From: Chitinophaga pinensis DSM 2588
GTDB taxonomy: Bacteria; Bacteroidota; Bacteroidia; Chitinophagales; Chitinophagaceae
Reading direction: 5' to 3'
NCBI RefSeq assembly: GCF_000024005.1
Contig: NC_013132.1
Coordinates: 868,001-932,000 of the forward strand
DNA length: 64,000 nucleotides
Of this stretch, positions 9,157 through 19,800 are shown in pieces. The first letter of the stretch is position 1. Every line of letters begins with the position of its first letter. A model generated the notes under the pieces. The model made no database searches, was not told where the DNA came from, and saw nothing but the letters and a program-made list of their open reading frames with translations. A program made the translations under genes and the position numbers.

Positions 9157-12100
9157 ATGCAAGAAGTGAAGCAATTGCAAGGACTGTATCACCCGGAATT
9201 TGAACATGATGCATGCGGAACAGGCTTTACTGCCCACATCAAGGGCCGTAAATCGCATCAGATCGTCCGGGATGCGTTAACCATGTTGGAAAACATGGAA
9301 CACCGTGGTGCGTGTGGTTACGAACAAAACACTGGCGACGGAGCTGGTATCCTGATCCAGTTACCTCATGAGTTCCTGTACGATGAATGCCTGAAAATCG
9401 GCATCAGCCTCCCTGAATTTGGAAAATATGGTGTAGGTATGATTTTCTTTCCAAAAGAACCTCGCTGGCGCGAAGAGTGCCGCGAAATACTTGACCGTGC
9501 GGCCGAGAAACTTGGATTGGAAATACTGGGTTACCGTAAAGTGCCTGTTCGTCCCGATGGCATCGGAGAAGGCGCTCTTTCCGTAGAACCAGAAATTGAA
9601 CAGGTATTTATCGCCTGTCCTTATCATATTACGGACAACGATATTTTTGAACGCAAACTCTTCGTACTGCGCAACTACGTTTCCAAAACCGTTCGCAATA
9701 CCGTACCAAAAGAGAAGGCGCTCTTCTACATTCCCTCCCTGTCTACAAAAACAATTGTATATAAAGGTCAGCTGACAACTTACCAGGTACGTCATTATTA
9801 TGCCGACCTGAGTGATGAGAAAATGGTATCCGCGTTCGCGCTGATCCACTCCCGTTTTGCGACCAATACATTCCCTAGCTGGCGCCTGGCTCACCCTTAC
9901 CGCTATATCGCGCACAATGGTGAGATCAACACCCTGAAGGGAAACCTGAACTGGTTACGCGCCGGTGAAAAAGACTTCGTATCCAAATTCTTCTCTCAGG
10001 AAGAAATGGATATGCTGCTCCCACTGGTAGAAGAAGGTCAGTCTGACTCCGCTAGTCTCGACAACGTTGTCGAACTGCTGATGCTCTCCGGCCGCTCCCT
10101 GCCACATGTAATGATGATGCTGATCCCTGAAGCATGGGATGGCAACGACGACATGGATCCGGTGAAGAAATCATTCTACGAATACCACGCCTCTCTCATG
10201 GAACCATGGGATGGCCCGGCTTGTATCTCCTTCACAGATGGTAAGATCATCGGTGGTACCCTGGACCGTAACGGTCTGCGTCCTGCCCGTTTCGTTATCA
10301 CTAAAGACGATCGCGTGATCATGGCTTCTGAAGCTGGTGTACTGCCAATCGATCCTAAAAACGTAAAAGAAAAAGGCCGCCTGCAACCTGGTAAAATGTT
10401 CATTGTGGACATGGAACAGGGTCGTATCATCGGTGATGAAGAGCTGAAAAGGAACATCTGCTCTCAGCAACCGTACGGCGAGTGGTTAAATAAATATAAG
10501 ATCCGCCTGGAAGAACTGCCTGAACCAAGGGTTACTTTCACCCACCTGGAACATGATCAGATCTTCAAATACCAGCGCGCTTTCGGTTACTCCACCGAAG
10601 ATCTGCACACCATCATCGCTCCAATGGCGCTCGATGGTAAAGAACCGGTAGGCTCCATGGGTACGGATGCTCCCCTGGCTGTACTGAGCGATCAGCCACA
10701 GCACCTGACCAGTTACTTCAAACAGCTGTTCGCACAGGTGACCAACCCACCAATCGATCCGATCCGTGAAAAGCTGGTCATGTCCCTCGCTACCTATGTA
10801 GGTAACAACGGCAACCTGCTCGACGAAGATCCCCTGCACTGTCACGGTCTGGCGCTTCGTCACCCGATTCTGACCAACTTCGAACTGGAAAAGATCCGTA
10901 GTATAGATACAGGGCTGTTCCAGGCTAAAACACTCCATACTTATTTCAGAGCCGACGGTAAACCTGGTTCCCTGGAAAAAGGTCTGCAACGTCTTTGCCG
11001 CTACGCGGTAGATGCTGTAGAAGATGGTTTCGAAGTAATCATCCTGTCTGACAGGGCACTCGACTCTGAACACGCAGCGATTCCTTCTATCCTGGCAGCA
11101 TCCGCAGTACACCACCACCTGATCCGTAAAGGTTATCGTGGCCAGGTTGGTCTGATCGTAGAAGCAGGAGATGTTTGGGAAGTGCATCATTTCGCTTGTC
11201 TGCTGGGCTTTGGCGTAACCGCCATCAACCCATACCTCGCGCTGAGCACCATCCGCGATATGAAACTGTTTGACAAACTGGAAACAACCCTGGATGTAGA
11301 TAAACTGAAAAAGAACTACATCAAGGCAGTATGTGATGGTTTGCTGAAAGTATTCTCTAAAATGGGTATCTCCACCCTGCAATCTTACCAGGGTGCACAG
11401 ATATTTGAAATATTAGGTATCAACCGTCAGGTAGTAGACAAATACTTCACCGGCGCCGTATCTCGTATTCAGGGTATGGGCCTGGATGAAATTGCCCGCG
11501 AAACACTGGCAAAACACTGGATGGGTTACGGCCGTAAGGAAACGCCCGTACAACGCCTGACTACCGGTGGTCTCTATCAGTGGAAAAGAAAAGGTGAATT
11601 CCACCTCTTCAACCCGACCACGATCCACCTGCTGCAGTATTCAACACGTATGAATGACTACGGCACCTTCAAAAAATACTCTAAAGCCGTAAACGACCAG
11701 AGTGAAAAAGCAGCTACCCTGCGTAGTCTCTTCTCATTCAAACGTACACGTCCTTCTGTTTCTCTTGATGAAGTTGAATCAGCTGAAAGCATTCTGAAGC
11801 GTTTTGCGACCGGTGCCATGAGCTTTGGTTCCATCTCTCACGAAGCACACTCCACACTGGCCATCGCAATGAACCGCATCGGTGCAAAAAGCAATACCGG
11901 TGAGGGTGGGGAAGATGAACTGCGTTACGAACAACTGCCTAACGGCGACAGCATGCGCTCTGCCATCAAGCAGGTAGCAAGTGCACGTTTCGGTGTAACA
12001 AGTAACTATTTAACTAACGCGGACGAGCTCCAGATCAAGATGGCACAGGGTGCCAAACCCGGTGAAGGTGGTCAGCTGCCTGGTCATAAGGTAGACGACT

Positions 12101-13686
12101 GGATCGCTAAAGTGCGCCACGCCACCCCTGGTGTTGGTCTGATCTCTCCTCCTCCGCACCACGATATTTATTCCATCGAGGACCTCGCTCAGCTGATCTT
12201 CGACCTGAAGAATGCCAACCGAGCTGCTCGTATCAGCGTGAAACTGGTATCTAAAGCGGGTGTAGGTACAATCGCTGCCGGTGTTGCGAAAGCAAAAGCG
12301 GATGTGGTACTGATCGCCGGTTATGACGGTGGTACAGGTGCTTCTCCGATCAGCTCTATCAAACATGCCGGTCTGCCTTGGGAACTGGGTCTGGCTGAAA
12401 CACATCAGACGCTGGTTAAGAACAAATTACGTAGCCGCGTGATCGTACAGACTGACGGTCAGCTGAAAACAGGCCGCGACATCGCTATCGCTACTCTCCT
12501 GGGTGCCGAAGAATGGGGTGTTGCTACTGGTGCGCTGGTTGTTGAAGGCTGTATCATGATGCGTAAGTGTCACCTGAATACCTGTCCTGTTGGTGTTGCT
12601 ACCCAAGATCCTGAACTGCGCAAGCGCTTCAATGGTAACGCTGACCACGTAGTGAACTTCTTCAAATTCCTGGTGGAAGAACTCCGTGAAATCATGGCGG
12701 ACCTTGGCTACCGCACTGTAAATGAAATGGTTGGCCAGGTAGACAGCCTCCAGTTACGTGATAACATCTCTCACTGGAAATACAAATCGCTCGACCTGTC
12801 TCCTATATTATATAGAGAACCAGCTGCTGATGAAACAGGGCTGTACAAACAGGAAGAACAGGACCACGGCATCAGCGAAGTGATCGACTGGAGACTGCTG
12901 AAAGCAGCTCAGCCGGCACTGGAAAAGAAAGCGCGTGTGTTCCAGCAGTTCCCTGTAAGAAATACGGACAGAGCTATCGGTACCATCCTCAGTAACGAAA
13001 TATCCAAACGTTACGGCGGACCAGGTCTTCCGGAAGATACTATCCACTACAAATTCGTTGGTTCTGCCGGACAAAGCTTCGGTGCTTTCAACACTAAAGG
13101 TGTGACACTGGAACTGGAAGGTGAAGCAAACGACTACTTCGGTAAAGGTCTGTCAGGTGCAAAACTGATTCTGTACCCTTCTCCGGAAGCAGGCTTCAAA
13201 GCAGAAGAGAATATCATCGCAGGAAACGTTGCCTTCTATGGCGCCACCTCCGGTGAGGCTTATATCCGTGGTAAAGCCGGTGAACGTTTCTGCGTTCGTA
13301 ACTCCGGTGCTACTATCGTGACTGAGGGCGTAGGCGATCACGGTTGTGAATATATGACCGGTGGTAAAGCTGTCATCCTCGGCGAAACAGGCCGCAACTT
13401 CGGTGCAGGTATGAGTGGTGGTATTGCTTATGTATATGATGTAAATGGTGCATTTGCAGGACGTTGTAACAAGGAGATGATCGACCTCGATCCGCTGGAT
13501 CAGGATGATGCAGCCGACTTACAGGATCTGATCACCAAACATCATGCTTACACAAACAGTACCGTAGCCAAATTCATCCTGAAAGACTGGGAAAATCAGC
13601 TGCGTCACTTCGTGAAAGTATTCCCGAAAGAATACAAGGCTGTACTGAAAGCTGGCAAAGCTGCTGCACAGAAAGTAGAGAAGTAG
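9157..13686 (+). CDS. gltB: Glutamate synthase, large (alpha) subunit
   Basis: A 1509-residue glutamate synthase alpha subunit that moves the amide of glutamine to 2-oxoglutarate, giving two glutamates. Cys20 in HDACGTGF is the N-terminal glutaminase nucleophile expected after removal of a short propeptide. The central and FMN-binding domains carry [20 protein letters not shown] and [12 protein letters not shown]. The 3Fe-4S ligands appear as [15 protein letters not shown] (C-x5-C-x4-C, about residues 1132-1143). The C-terminal GXGXG beta-helix domain has repeated GGxxGxxFG motifs. It is followed 33 bp later by gltD; both are needed for NAD(P)H-dependent activity. Confidence 0.97.
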   Translation: MQEVKQLQGLYHPEFEHDACGTGFTAHIKGRKSHQIVRDALTMLENMEHRGACGYEQNTGDGAGILIQLPHEFLYDECLKIGISLPEFGKYGVGMIFFPKEPRWREECREILDRAAEKLGLEILGYRKVPVRPDGIGEGALSVEPEIEQVFIACPYHITDNDIFERKLFVLRNYVSKTVRNTVPKEKALFYIPSLSTKTIVYKGQLTTYQVRHYYADLSDEKMVSAFALIHSRFATNTFPSWRLAHPYRYIAHNGEINTLKGNLNWLRAGEKDFVSKFFSQEEMDMLLPLVEEGQSDSASLDNVVELLMLSGRSLPHVMMMLIPEAWDGNDDMDPVKKSFYEYHASLMEPWDGPACISFTDGKIIGGTLDRNGLRPARFVITKDDRVIMASEAGVLPIDPKNVKEKGRLQPGKMFIVDMEQGRIIGDEELKRNICSQQPYGEWLNKYKIRLEELPEPRVTFTHLEHDQIFKYQRAFGYSTEDLHTIIAPMALDGKEPVGSMGTDAPLAVLSDQPQHLTSYFKQLFAQVTNPPIDPIREKLVMSLATYVGNNGNLLDEDPLHCHGLALRHPILTNFELEKIRSIDTGLFQAKTLHTYFRADGKPGSLEKGLQRLCRYAVDAVEDGFEVIILSDRALDSEHAAIPSILAASAVHHHLIRKGYRGQVGLIVEAGDVWEVHHFACLLGFGVTAINPYLALSTIRDMKLFDKLETTLDVDKLKKNYIKAVCDGLLKVFSKMGISTLQSYQGAQIFEILGINRQVVDKYFTGAVSRIQGMGLDEIARETLAKHWMGYGRKETPVQRLTTGGLYQWKRKGEFHLFNPTTIHLLQYSTRMNDYGTFKKYSKAVNDQSEKAATLRSLFSFKRTRPSVSLDEVESAESILKRFATGAMSFGSISHEAHSTLAIAMNRIGAKSNTGEGGEDELRYEQLPNGDSMRSAIKQVASARFGVTSNYLTNADELQIKMAQGAKPGEGGQLPGHKVDDWIAKVRHATPGVGLISPPPHHDIYSIEDLAQLIFDLKNANRAARISVKLVSKAGVGTIAAGVAKAKADVVLIAGYDGGTGASPISSIKHAGLPWELGLAETHQTLVKNKLRSRVIVQTDGQLKTGRDIAIATLLGAEEWGVATGALVVEGCIMMRKCHLNTCPVGVATQDPELRKRFNGNADHVVNFFKFLVEELREIMADLGYRTVNEMVGQVDSLQLRDNISHWKYKSLDLSPILYREPAADETGLYKQEEQDHGISEVIDWRLLKAAQPALEKKARVFQQFPVRNTDRAIGTILSNEISKRYGGPGLPEDTIHYKFVGSAGQSFGAFNTKGVTLELEGEANDYFGKGLSGAKLILYPSPEAGFKAEENIIAGNVAFYGATSGEAYIRGKAGERFCVRNSGATIVTEGVGDHGCEYMTGGKAVILGETGRNFGAGMSGGIAYVYDVNGAFAGRCNKEMIDLDPLDQDDAADLQDLITKHHAYTNSTVAKFILKDWENQLRHFVKVFPKEYKAVLKAGKAAAQKVEK

Positions 13687-13719
13687 TAACATTCTAACAC
13701 CACCTAACGAAAGAGACAA

Positions 13720-15195
13720 ATGGGCAAACCAACAGGATTCCTGGAATTTACCCGGGAGCTGCCGGGCAAATCTCCTGCAAAGGAAAGAGTCCAACACTAT
13801 AATGAATTCGTAGAGAAGTTTTCAGAATCAAAGCTGAATGAACAGTCTGCGCGCTGCATGAACTGCGGCGTACCCTTCTGCCACAGCGGTTGCCCCCTGG
13901 GTAACGTGATCCCTGAATTCAACGATGCGGTGTATCATAAAGACTGGAAAGAAGCATACGATATATTAACCAGTACCAACAACTTCCCGGAATTTACAGG
14001 CCGTATCTGTCCTGCTCCGTGTGAAAGTGCCTGTGTACTGGGTATCAATCAGCCGCCGGTGGCGATCGAAGAAATCGAACGTCACATTATCGAGATCGCA
14101 TTCGACAAAGGCCTGGTACAGGCTAAAACGCCAAGAGTGCGTACCGGTAAGAAAGTGGCTGTTATCGGTTCAGGTCCTGCAGGCCTGGCTGCCGCAGCTC
14201 AGCTGAACTATGCGGGTCACAGCGTAACCGTATTCGAAAGAGACGATGCGCCAGGTGGTCTGCTGCGTTACGGTATCCCTGACTTCAAACTGGAAAAATG
14301 GGTGATCGACCGTCGTGTAAAACTGATGGAAGAAGAAGGCGTCGTATTCCAGTGTAACGCTAACGTAGGTGTGAATATCGGTGTAAACGATCTGCTGCGT
14401 GAATACAACGCGATCGTACTGGCCGGTGGTTCTACTATCCCACGCGACCTGGGTATCCCCGGCCGTCAGCTGAAAGGTGTTCATTATGCAATGGACTTCC
14501 TGAAACAGCAGAACAAACGCGTAGGCAACCGTGAAGTAGAAGGAGAGGACATCCTCGCAAGTGGCAAAAACGTGATTGTAATCGGTGGTGGTGATACCGG
14601 CTCCGACTGTGTAGGTACTTCTAACCGTCATGGTGCAATAGGTGTTACGCAGCTGGAACTCTTGCCAAAACCGCCAGGTGAACGTACTGCATATATGCCT
14701 TGGCCGACTTACCCAATGGTGTTGAAAACCTCTTCCTCACATGAAGAAGGCGCAAACCGTGAATGGGCTATCGGTACAAAAGAATTCGTAGGCGATGAAA
14801 ACGGAAATCTGAAAGGATTAAAGATAGTGAAGCTTGAATGGGCATTGGGTGCCGATGGCAGACCAGGCAGCTTTAAAGAAGTGCCAGGTTCTGAACAGGA
14901 GATCCCTTGCGAGCTGGCATTCCTTGCGATGGGTTTCTTACATCCTCAACATACCGGCTTGCTGGATGAACTGGGTGTAGACAGAGACGAGCGTGGTAAT
15001 GTAAAAGCAGGTGAGAAAGCCTTCCAGACCTCCATATCCAAGGTATTTGCCGCAGGCGATATGCGTCGTGGTCAATCCCTCGTAGTATGGGCTATCAGCG
15101 AAGGCCGTGAATGCGCCAGAAAAGTGGACGAGTTTCTGATGGGTGCATCACAGCTTGAAAGTAAAGATCATTCTCTGCAGGCAATGGCTGTATAA
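13720..15195 (+). CDS. gltD: Glutamate synthase, small (beta) subunit
   Basis: A 491-residue NAD(P)H-oxidising subunit that passes electrons to GltB. Cysteine motifs for the low-potential 4Fe-4S clusters are present (CMNCGVPFCHSGCP and CPAPCESACVLG), followed by an FAD Rossmann motif (GSGPAGLAAAAQL) and a second dinucleotide site (GGGDTGSDCVGTS). Length and order match bacterial GltD. It is cotranscribed with gltB and followed by a clear terminator. Confidence 0.97.
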   Translation: MGKPTGFLEFTRELPGKSPAKERVQHYNEFVEKFSESKLNEQSARCMNCGVPFCHSGCPLGNVIPEFNDAVYHKDWKEAYDILTSTNNFPEFTGRICPAPCESACVLGINQPPVAIEEIERHIIEIAFDKGLVQAKTPRVRTGKKVAVIGSGPAGLAAAAQLNYAGHSVTVFERDDAPGGLLRYGIPDFKLEKWVIDRRVKLMEEEGVVFQCNANVGVNIGVNDLLREYNAIVLAGGSTIPRDLGIPGRQLKGVHYAMDFLKQQNKRVGNREVEGEDILASGKNVIVIGGGDTGSDCVGTSNRHGAIGVTQLELLPKPPGERTAYMPWPTYPMVLKTSSSHEEGANREWAIGTKEFVGDENGNLKGLKIVKLEWALGADGRPGSFKEVPGSEQEIPCELAFLAMGFLHPQHTGLLDELGVDRDERGNVKAGEKAFQTSISKVFAAGDMRRGQSLVVWAISEGRECARKVDEFLMGASQLESKDHSLQAMAV

Positions 15196-15272
15196 ATAGC
15201 CATTCCCTCAGATCAAGTTATAATCTAAAGATTCTCATAAGCAGGTTTAGATTTTGTTGTAACCTTCAGCCG

Positions 15273-15296
15273 GGCCGGGTTTTTACCCGGCCTTTT
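15273..15296 (+). terminator. Terminator of gltBD
   Basis: GGCCGGGT and ACCCGGCC form a perfect 8-bp GC-rich stem around TTTT, followed by a T-rich tail. Confidence 0.85.
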
Positions 15297-15382
15297 GTTT
15301 TCCCTACCCCTCAGTTAACCATCTGCTGTAAATTTGTATATATATTTGAGCAATAAATTATATATCCCTTTATCCTTTACCC

Positions 15383-16018
15383 ATGAGAGCATTTCTGTTA
15401 GCTATAATAGCTGTACTGTTTGTACTTCCGACATTTTCCCAAATCAGACACAACGCCGGCTACCTTCTTGAATCTGTAGAAGATAAACTGGACTCAGCTA
15501 AAAATTATCAGAAAATCCTGATCGTTGCAGAAGGAAATATGCAGGTTCGCATGTACTCACAAAACCTCGCAAAGGAACTCGCGAAATACTTCAAAGACCA
15601 GAAAATCGAATGTAAATATGAGTTTTTGGGCGATCCTGCCAGAACCGATGTCAACGTCGCGCTGGAACAGGCGAAGGCTTGGAAACCAGACGCGATCATG
15701 CGCATGAAACCCACCGTGTCAGAGGAAAAAGCGGTACGCCAGCCGAAAGGATTTACCAATGCCGACAACACCCGTAACCTATTTGGCCAGCGCAACGTGC
15801 TTGTCAACGTCTTTGATATCACCCTGACCGACGCGGTGGAACTTGTATGGTCTGCTAAACTGTCCGCAGCCTATGAAGGAGCAGACGAAGGCATCTATTA
15901 CCGTGTCGCCAGAGGCATTATCGTCGATCTGAAGAAGCAGAATGTAGTCGGTGGAAAGCTTCGCTTCAATATGTTGGATTTAACCACACCAAAAAGTTCA
16001 AAAGCGCCAATATTATAA
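15383..16018 (+). CDS. Exported protein of unknown function, 211 residues
   Basis: I do not recognise the family. The first 20 residues are a Sec signal peptide ending in FSQ, so the mature protein is probably periplasmic. The mature part alternates hydrophobic strands and helices (KILIVAEGNMQVRMYSQNLAKELAKYF, ARTDVNVALEQAKAWKPDAIMRM), like a small alpha/beta fold. There is no lipobox or membrane segment after the signal. It lies 8 bp before a second exported protein and is probably cotranscribed with it. Confidence 0.75.
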   Translation: MRAFLLAIIAVLFVLPTFSQIRHNAGYLLESVEDKLDSAKNYQKILIVAEGNMQVRMYSQNLAKELAKYFKDQKIECKYEFLGDPARTDVNVALEQAKAWKPDAIMRMKPTVSEEKAVRQPKGFTNADNTRNLFGQRNVLVNVFDITLTDAVELVWSAKLSAAYEGADEGIYYRVARGIIVDLKKQNVVGGKLRFNMLDLTTPKSSKAPIL

Positions 16019-16026
16019 TCACTGCC

Positions 16027-16668
16027 ATGCTAAAAACAGTAAATTTGTTGCCTATGAGGCAGTTGGCACTTTTATTCGTGTTATGCACAGCAATCGTGCA
16101 TTACACTTCCGCCCAGGTAGGCAATACGGTTTACGATACGCACCAGTACAAAAAGGGCATTTATAAAACATTCCAGGAATTCAGGGCCAATACGCCCTCC
16201 ATTACCGGCAACCTGGTCGTAAAAAATAAAACGCCGGCAGCGCAGGTCTATCTGCTATCCGCACCGAATGAACTCAGAATCGTTGATTCTACCGGCAAAG
16301 AACAGAAAGTAAAAAAGTTCTGGGGCTATTCCGACGGAACAACTATCTATATAAAGGATAATGGTCTGAATAAACTGGAAGAGATCGGCTACTATTGCAT
16401 TTACCGCATCAGCGCGATTACTTCCGTTCCTGTTAACAGGGCTACCGGAGGAATGGTCTTCGAAAATACACCGCCCCCCGCAGCAGATAAAAGAGTACTT
16501 AACCTGGTTACCGGCGACGTATATGATCTGACGCTATTTAATCTGCGCCGTTACATCCTCCCGCAGGATACCGCTTTGCTGCGCGAATTCAATGATGACA
16601 AACAGAATAAGACCAGACTCGTATATTACGTGCAGAAATTCAACCAGCGGAATACGCCTAATTGGTGA
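16027..16668 (+). CDS. Exported protein of unknown function, 213 residues
   Basis: It has a signal peptide (RQLALLFVLCTAIVHYTSAQ) and a mature domain with GIYKTFQEFRANTPS near its start and a beta-rich remainder (RIVDSTGKEQKVKKFWGYSDG, YYCIYRIS). I have no secure family name for it. The in-frame ATG at 16054 gives a more typical signal length than the one at 16027. Cotranscription with the preceding exported protein is likely (8-bp gap), and a strong terminator follows. Confidence 0.7.
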   Translation: MLKTVNLLPMRQLALLFVLCTAIVHYTSAQVGNTVYDTHQYKKGIYKTFQEFRANTPSITGNLVVKNKTPAAQVYLLSAPNELRIVDSTGKEQKVKKFWGYSDGTTIYIKDNGLNKLEEIGYYCIYRISAITSVPVNRATGGMVFENTPPPAADKRVLNLVTGDVYDLTLFNLRRYILPQDTALLREFNDDKQNKTRLVYYVQKFNQRNTPNW

Positions 16669-16709
16669 TATTCCATCAATGGAATTGATATACAGCTTTT
16701 TAAATTTAT

Positions 16710-16740
16710 AGCGTCTTGTGAGTAACAGGACGCTTTTTTT
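16710..16740 (+). terminator. Terminator after the exported-protein pair
   Basis: AGCGTCTTGT and ACAGGACGCT pair (one G-T) around a 4-base loop, followed by seven T. Confidence 0.85.
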
Positions 16741-16848
16741 ATCCTGTTCCGGCTCAGCAGGTATAGTATTTGTTTGTTTAACCCTGTAAACCAGAATGGC
16801 CCTAAAGCGTTTTATTTCAGGAATTTACTGTAAGTAACCTTTTTCATA

Positions 16849-19800
16849 GTGACAGATCAAGCTACAAACGAAGAAAAACATCATGGTCGTCCCTGGTGGC
16901 GATGGTTATTGTGGGCGCTTGTCGTCCTGCTGATACTCCCTGTTATGGCGGTATTACTTTTACAACTGGAACCCGTGCAGGACTTTATCCGCCGGCAGGG
17001 AGAACAATACCTGAAAAAGAAACTCCATACAGACGTGCGCATCGGCTATTTACGTATGCGGGGATGGCAATACCTCGAACTCAGAAACGTTTATGTGGCG
17101 GATACCAACTCAAAAGCATTACTCTATTCCGGCTCCCTGAAAGTCAGGTACAATCTGTTGGCATTTCTCAACAATGAGTTACAGGTAAACGGACTTGAAT
17201 GGGACTCTGTATTAGTCAATGTTTACCGTAACCATGGAGACAGTGCCTACAACTACCAGTTCATTGTGGATGCGTTCGTTACAAAAGATACCATCCCCGA
17301 TACTGTCTCAGCAGAGACAGGTACCACACTGCAGTTCCATATTAAAGACGTAAGCCTCTCTAAAATACGTCTGCACTTCGCAGATGCACAGGAAGGGATG
17401 AATGCCGTTATCTATCTACAGTCATTACATGTAGATCCGGATGATCTGCTGCTTGATGAAGGACTATATGCCTTCCGGGGTATAGAGGTAAACGGACTGA
17501 AAGGATTATATACACAGGATTACCTCCCCAAAACACTGACATCAGCAGCACCGCCGCCAACACCGGCAGATACGGCCAGCACACCTTTCCATCTGCTGCT
17601 CAAGAAATTACAGATAAAAAACAGCTCTTTCCTTTATGCAGACCAGGCCAGCGGTATATCTACCGTATGGCGCATCGGTAATCTGCAACTGCTGAATTCA
17701 AATATCGATATGGATTCCACCCTCGTACAGCTGGGTGGACTCAAGATGGGTGATGTTGCAGGGGTATTCACATTGTCCGCTGCAAAAGATACGTCCACAC
17801 CCGCTCCGGCAGACAGCAGTGCGCCAAATACATGGAAAGTATTGGCAACCAAAGCAGAACTGGAACATGTAGATGTCAAATTCGATAACAATACCGCACC
17901 CGCTCCAAGAGGCGCCGGTACTGATCCGGATTACAACCACCTGTTTCTCTATAACTTTAATACCGCCGTTTCCAGTATCGTATACAAGCCAGATACCATC
18001 AAAGCTGTACTTAAAAAACTGGAAGTCAAAGAAAAATCAGGCTTTGCTGTGAAAGAAGGCCGCTTCGATGTGCTCTTCACCCCGCAGTCACTGGCCCTCC
18101 AGAACCTGTTCTTCCAGACTAACAAAAGTCTGCTGCGGAAACACATAGCTGTAACAGTACCTTCCTGGGAAACCATGTCGGAGAATATGGACCTGATGCA
18201 ACTCAGAGCGGATATCGACTCGTCTCATATCACATTGGGAGAATGGTTGCCATTTGTACCCGACTCCCGTAAGAACCCATCTATGAAACCATTGTGGGAC
18301 AAAGAGATAGACGTCACCGCCGATATAAAAGGCAGCATTGGTAAACTCATTATAGAAACCCTGCGGGTTGTTGACAATAAAGGCAATCGTATACGCGCCA
18401 ACGGAGAAGTAGCTCATGCTACCGATCCGGATCATTTTTCTGCGAATCTGCCATCTGTATACATCGAGTCCGGTAACAAACCATTAAGATCCTGGCTGCC
18501 TCCGGGTACTATGCCAGATACCCCCAGACTACCGGAACACCTGATCATCACCGGTAATGTACTGGGTGGTATGCAGGATCTCAAAACACAGTTACAGCTG
18601 ACCAGTAGCTCCGCAAATGCCCGCCTTGCCGCACACCTTGTTAATATTACCGACAGCATCCGTGCCCGTTATGATGTGAACCTGTCTTCCTTCAGGGTCA
18701 ATCCTGGTGTACTGATGTACGATACGACAATGGGTTGGATCAGTGGAAGGATGCAGGCCAGCGGACAAGGATATACATTCCCGGGTATGATCGCAAAAGC
18801 GGCTGTCAACCTGGATGAAGCAAGGTACAATGGCTATACTTACCATGGCATCAATATCAGTGGCGACATTGACAAACAACAGTTACATGCGGAAGGCCAG
18901 ACCACCGATACCAGTATCACCATGAACTTCGATGTTAATGCGACCCTCAATGATACCAGTGTCAGTTCTTTACAGGCCAATCTGCAAATGGACAAAGCCG
19001 ATCTGTATGCGACCAACTGGTATACAGACCCATTAATGCTGAAAGGAAACCTAAGCGCAGACTTCAGCAGCCTGGATCCTAAAAGACTGGAAGGTAATGC
19101 CTTCCTCAATGGCTGGCAGATAGCCACCAACGGACAGGTATTCCCCATTGACACCGTCGCACTGACCGCTAAATATACCGATCAGCAATACCTGGCACTG
19201 GAAGGTCCGTTCGGATTCATACATGCCAACGGACAGGTAGATTATACCCAGGTAGGAGGCGCATTCGGACAACTGATCAACAAACCTTTACAACCCTACG
19301 ATAGCGCTAAACTTATACAACTGCCTCCTGGTCAGATACTTCAATGGAATGCCGCTATCTCATGGCCCCGCAGTCTGAAAAACATGCTGCCTGGTCTGCG
19401 TATGGAGCAACCATTGTTGATTACCGGCCGTCTGAACACGGACAGTAGCCTGATCGCCATGAATGCTTCTCTGCTGAAACTGACCTACGATTCTGTTCGG
19501 ATAGACAGCGTGAACATCACAGCCCAGATTGTGGACACATCCCTGAAAGCAGAAGTAGATATGGCCAGCCTCTATCATCCGATTGCGCCACTTAATCATA
19601 CGCAATTGAAAGCCAGCGCCGTAGCAGGTAAAGTAGACTGGGATCTCTTACTGGATGATATCAAAAGGAACCCCAAATATAAACTGGGTGGCTATGTGAC
19701 TTTCCTGCCTGCCAACGCCATGGACCTGTCGTTGAAGACAGACCTGTTGCTCAACAAACAACAATGGAAAGTAGACGAGGGCAATCATATCCGGCTGGTA

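Noticed and set aside
9361..13797. Long antisense frames under gltB and gltD
   Set aside because: Reverse-strand shadows of high-quality genes; products have no family signatures.
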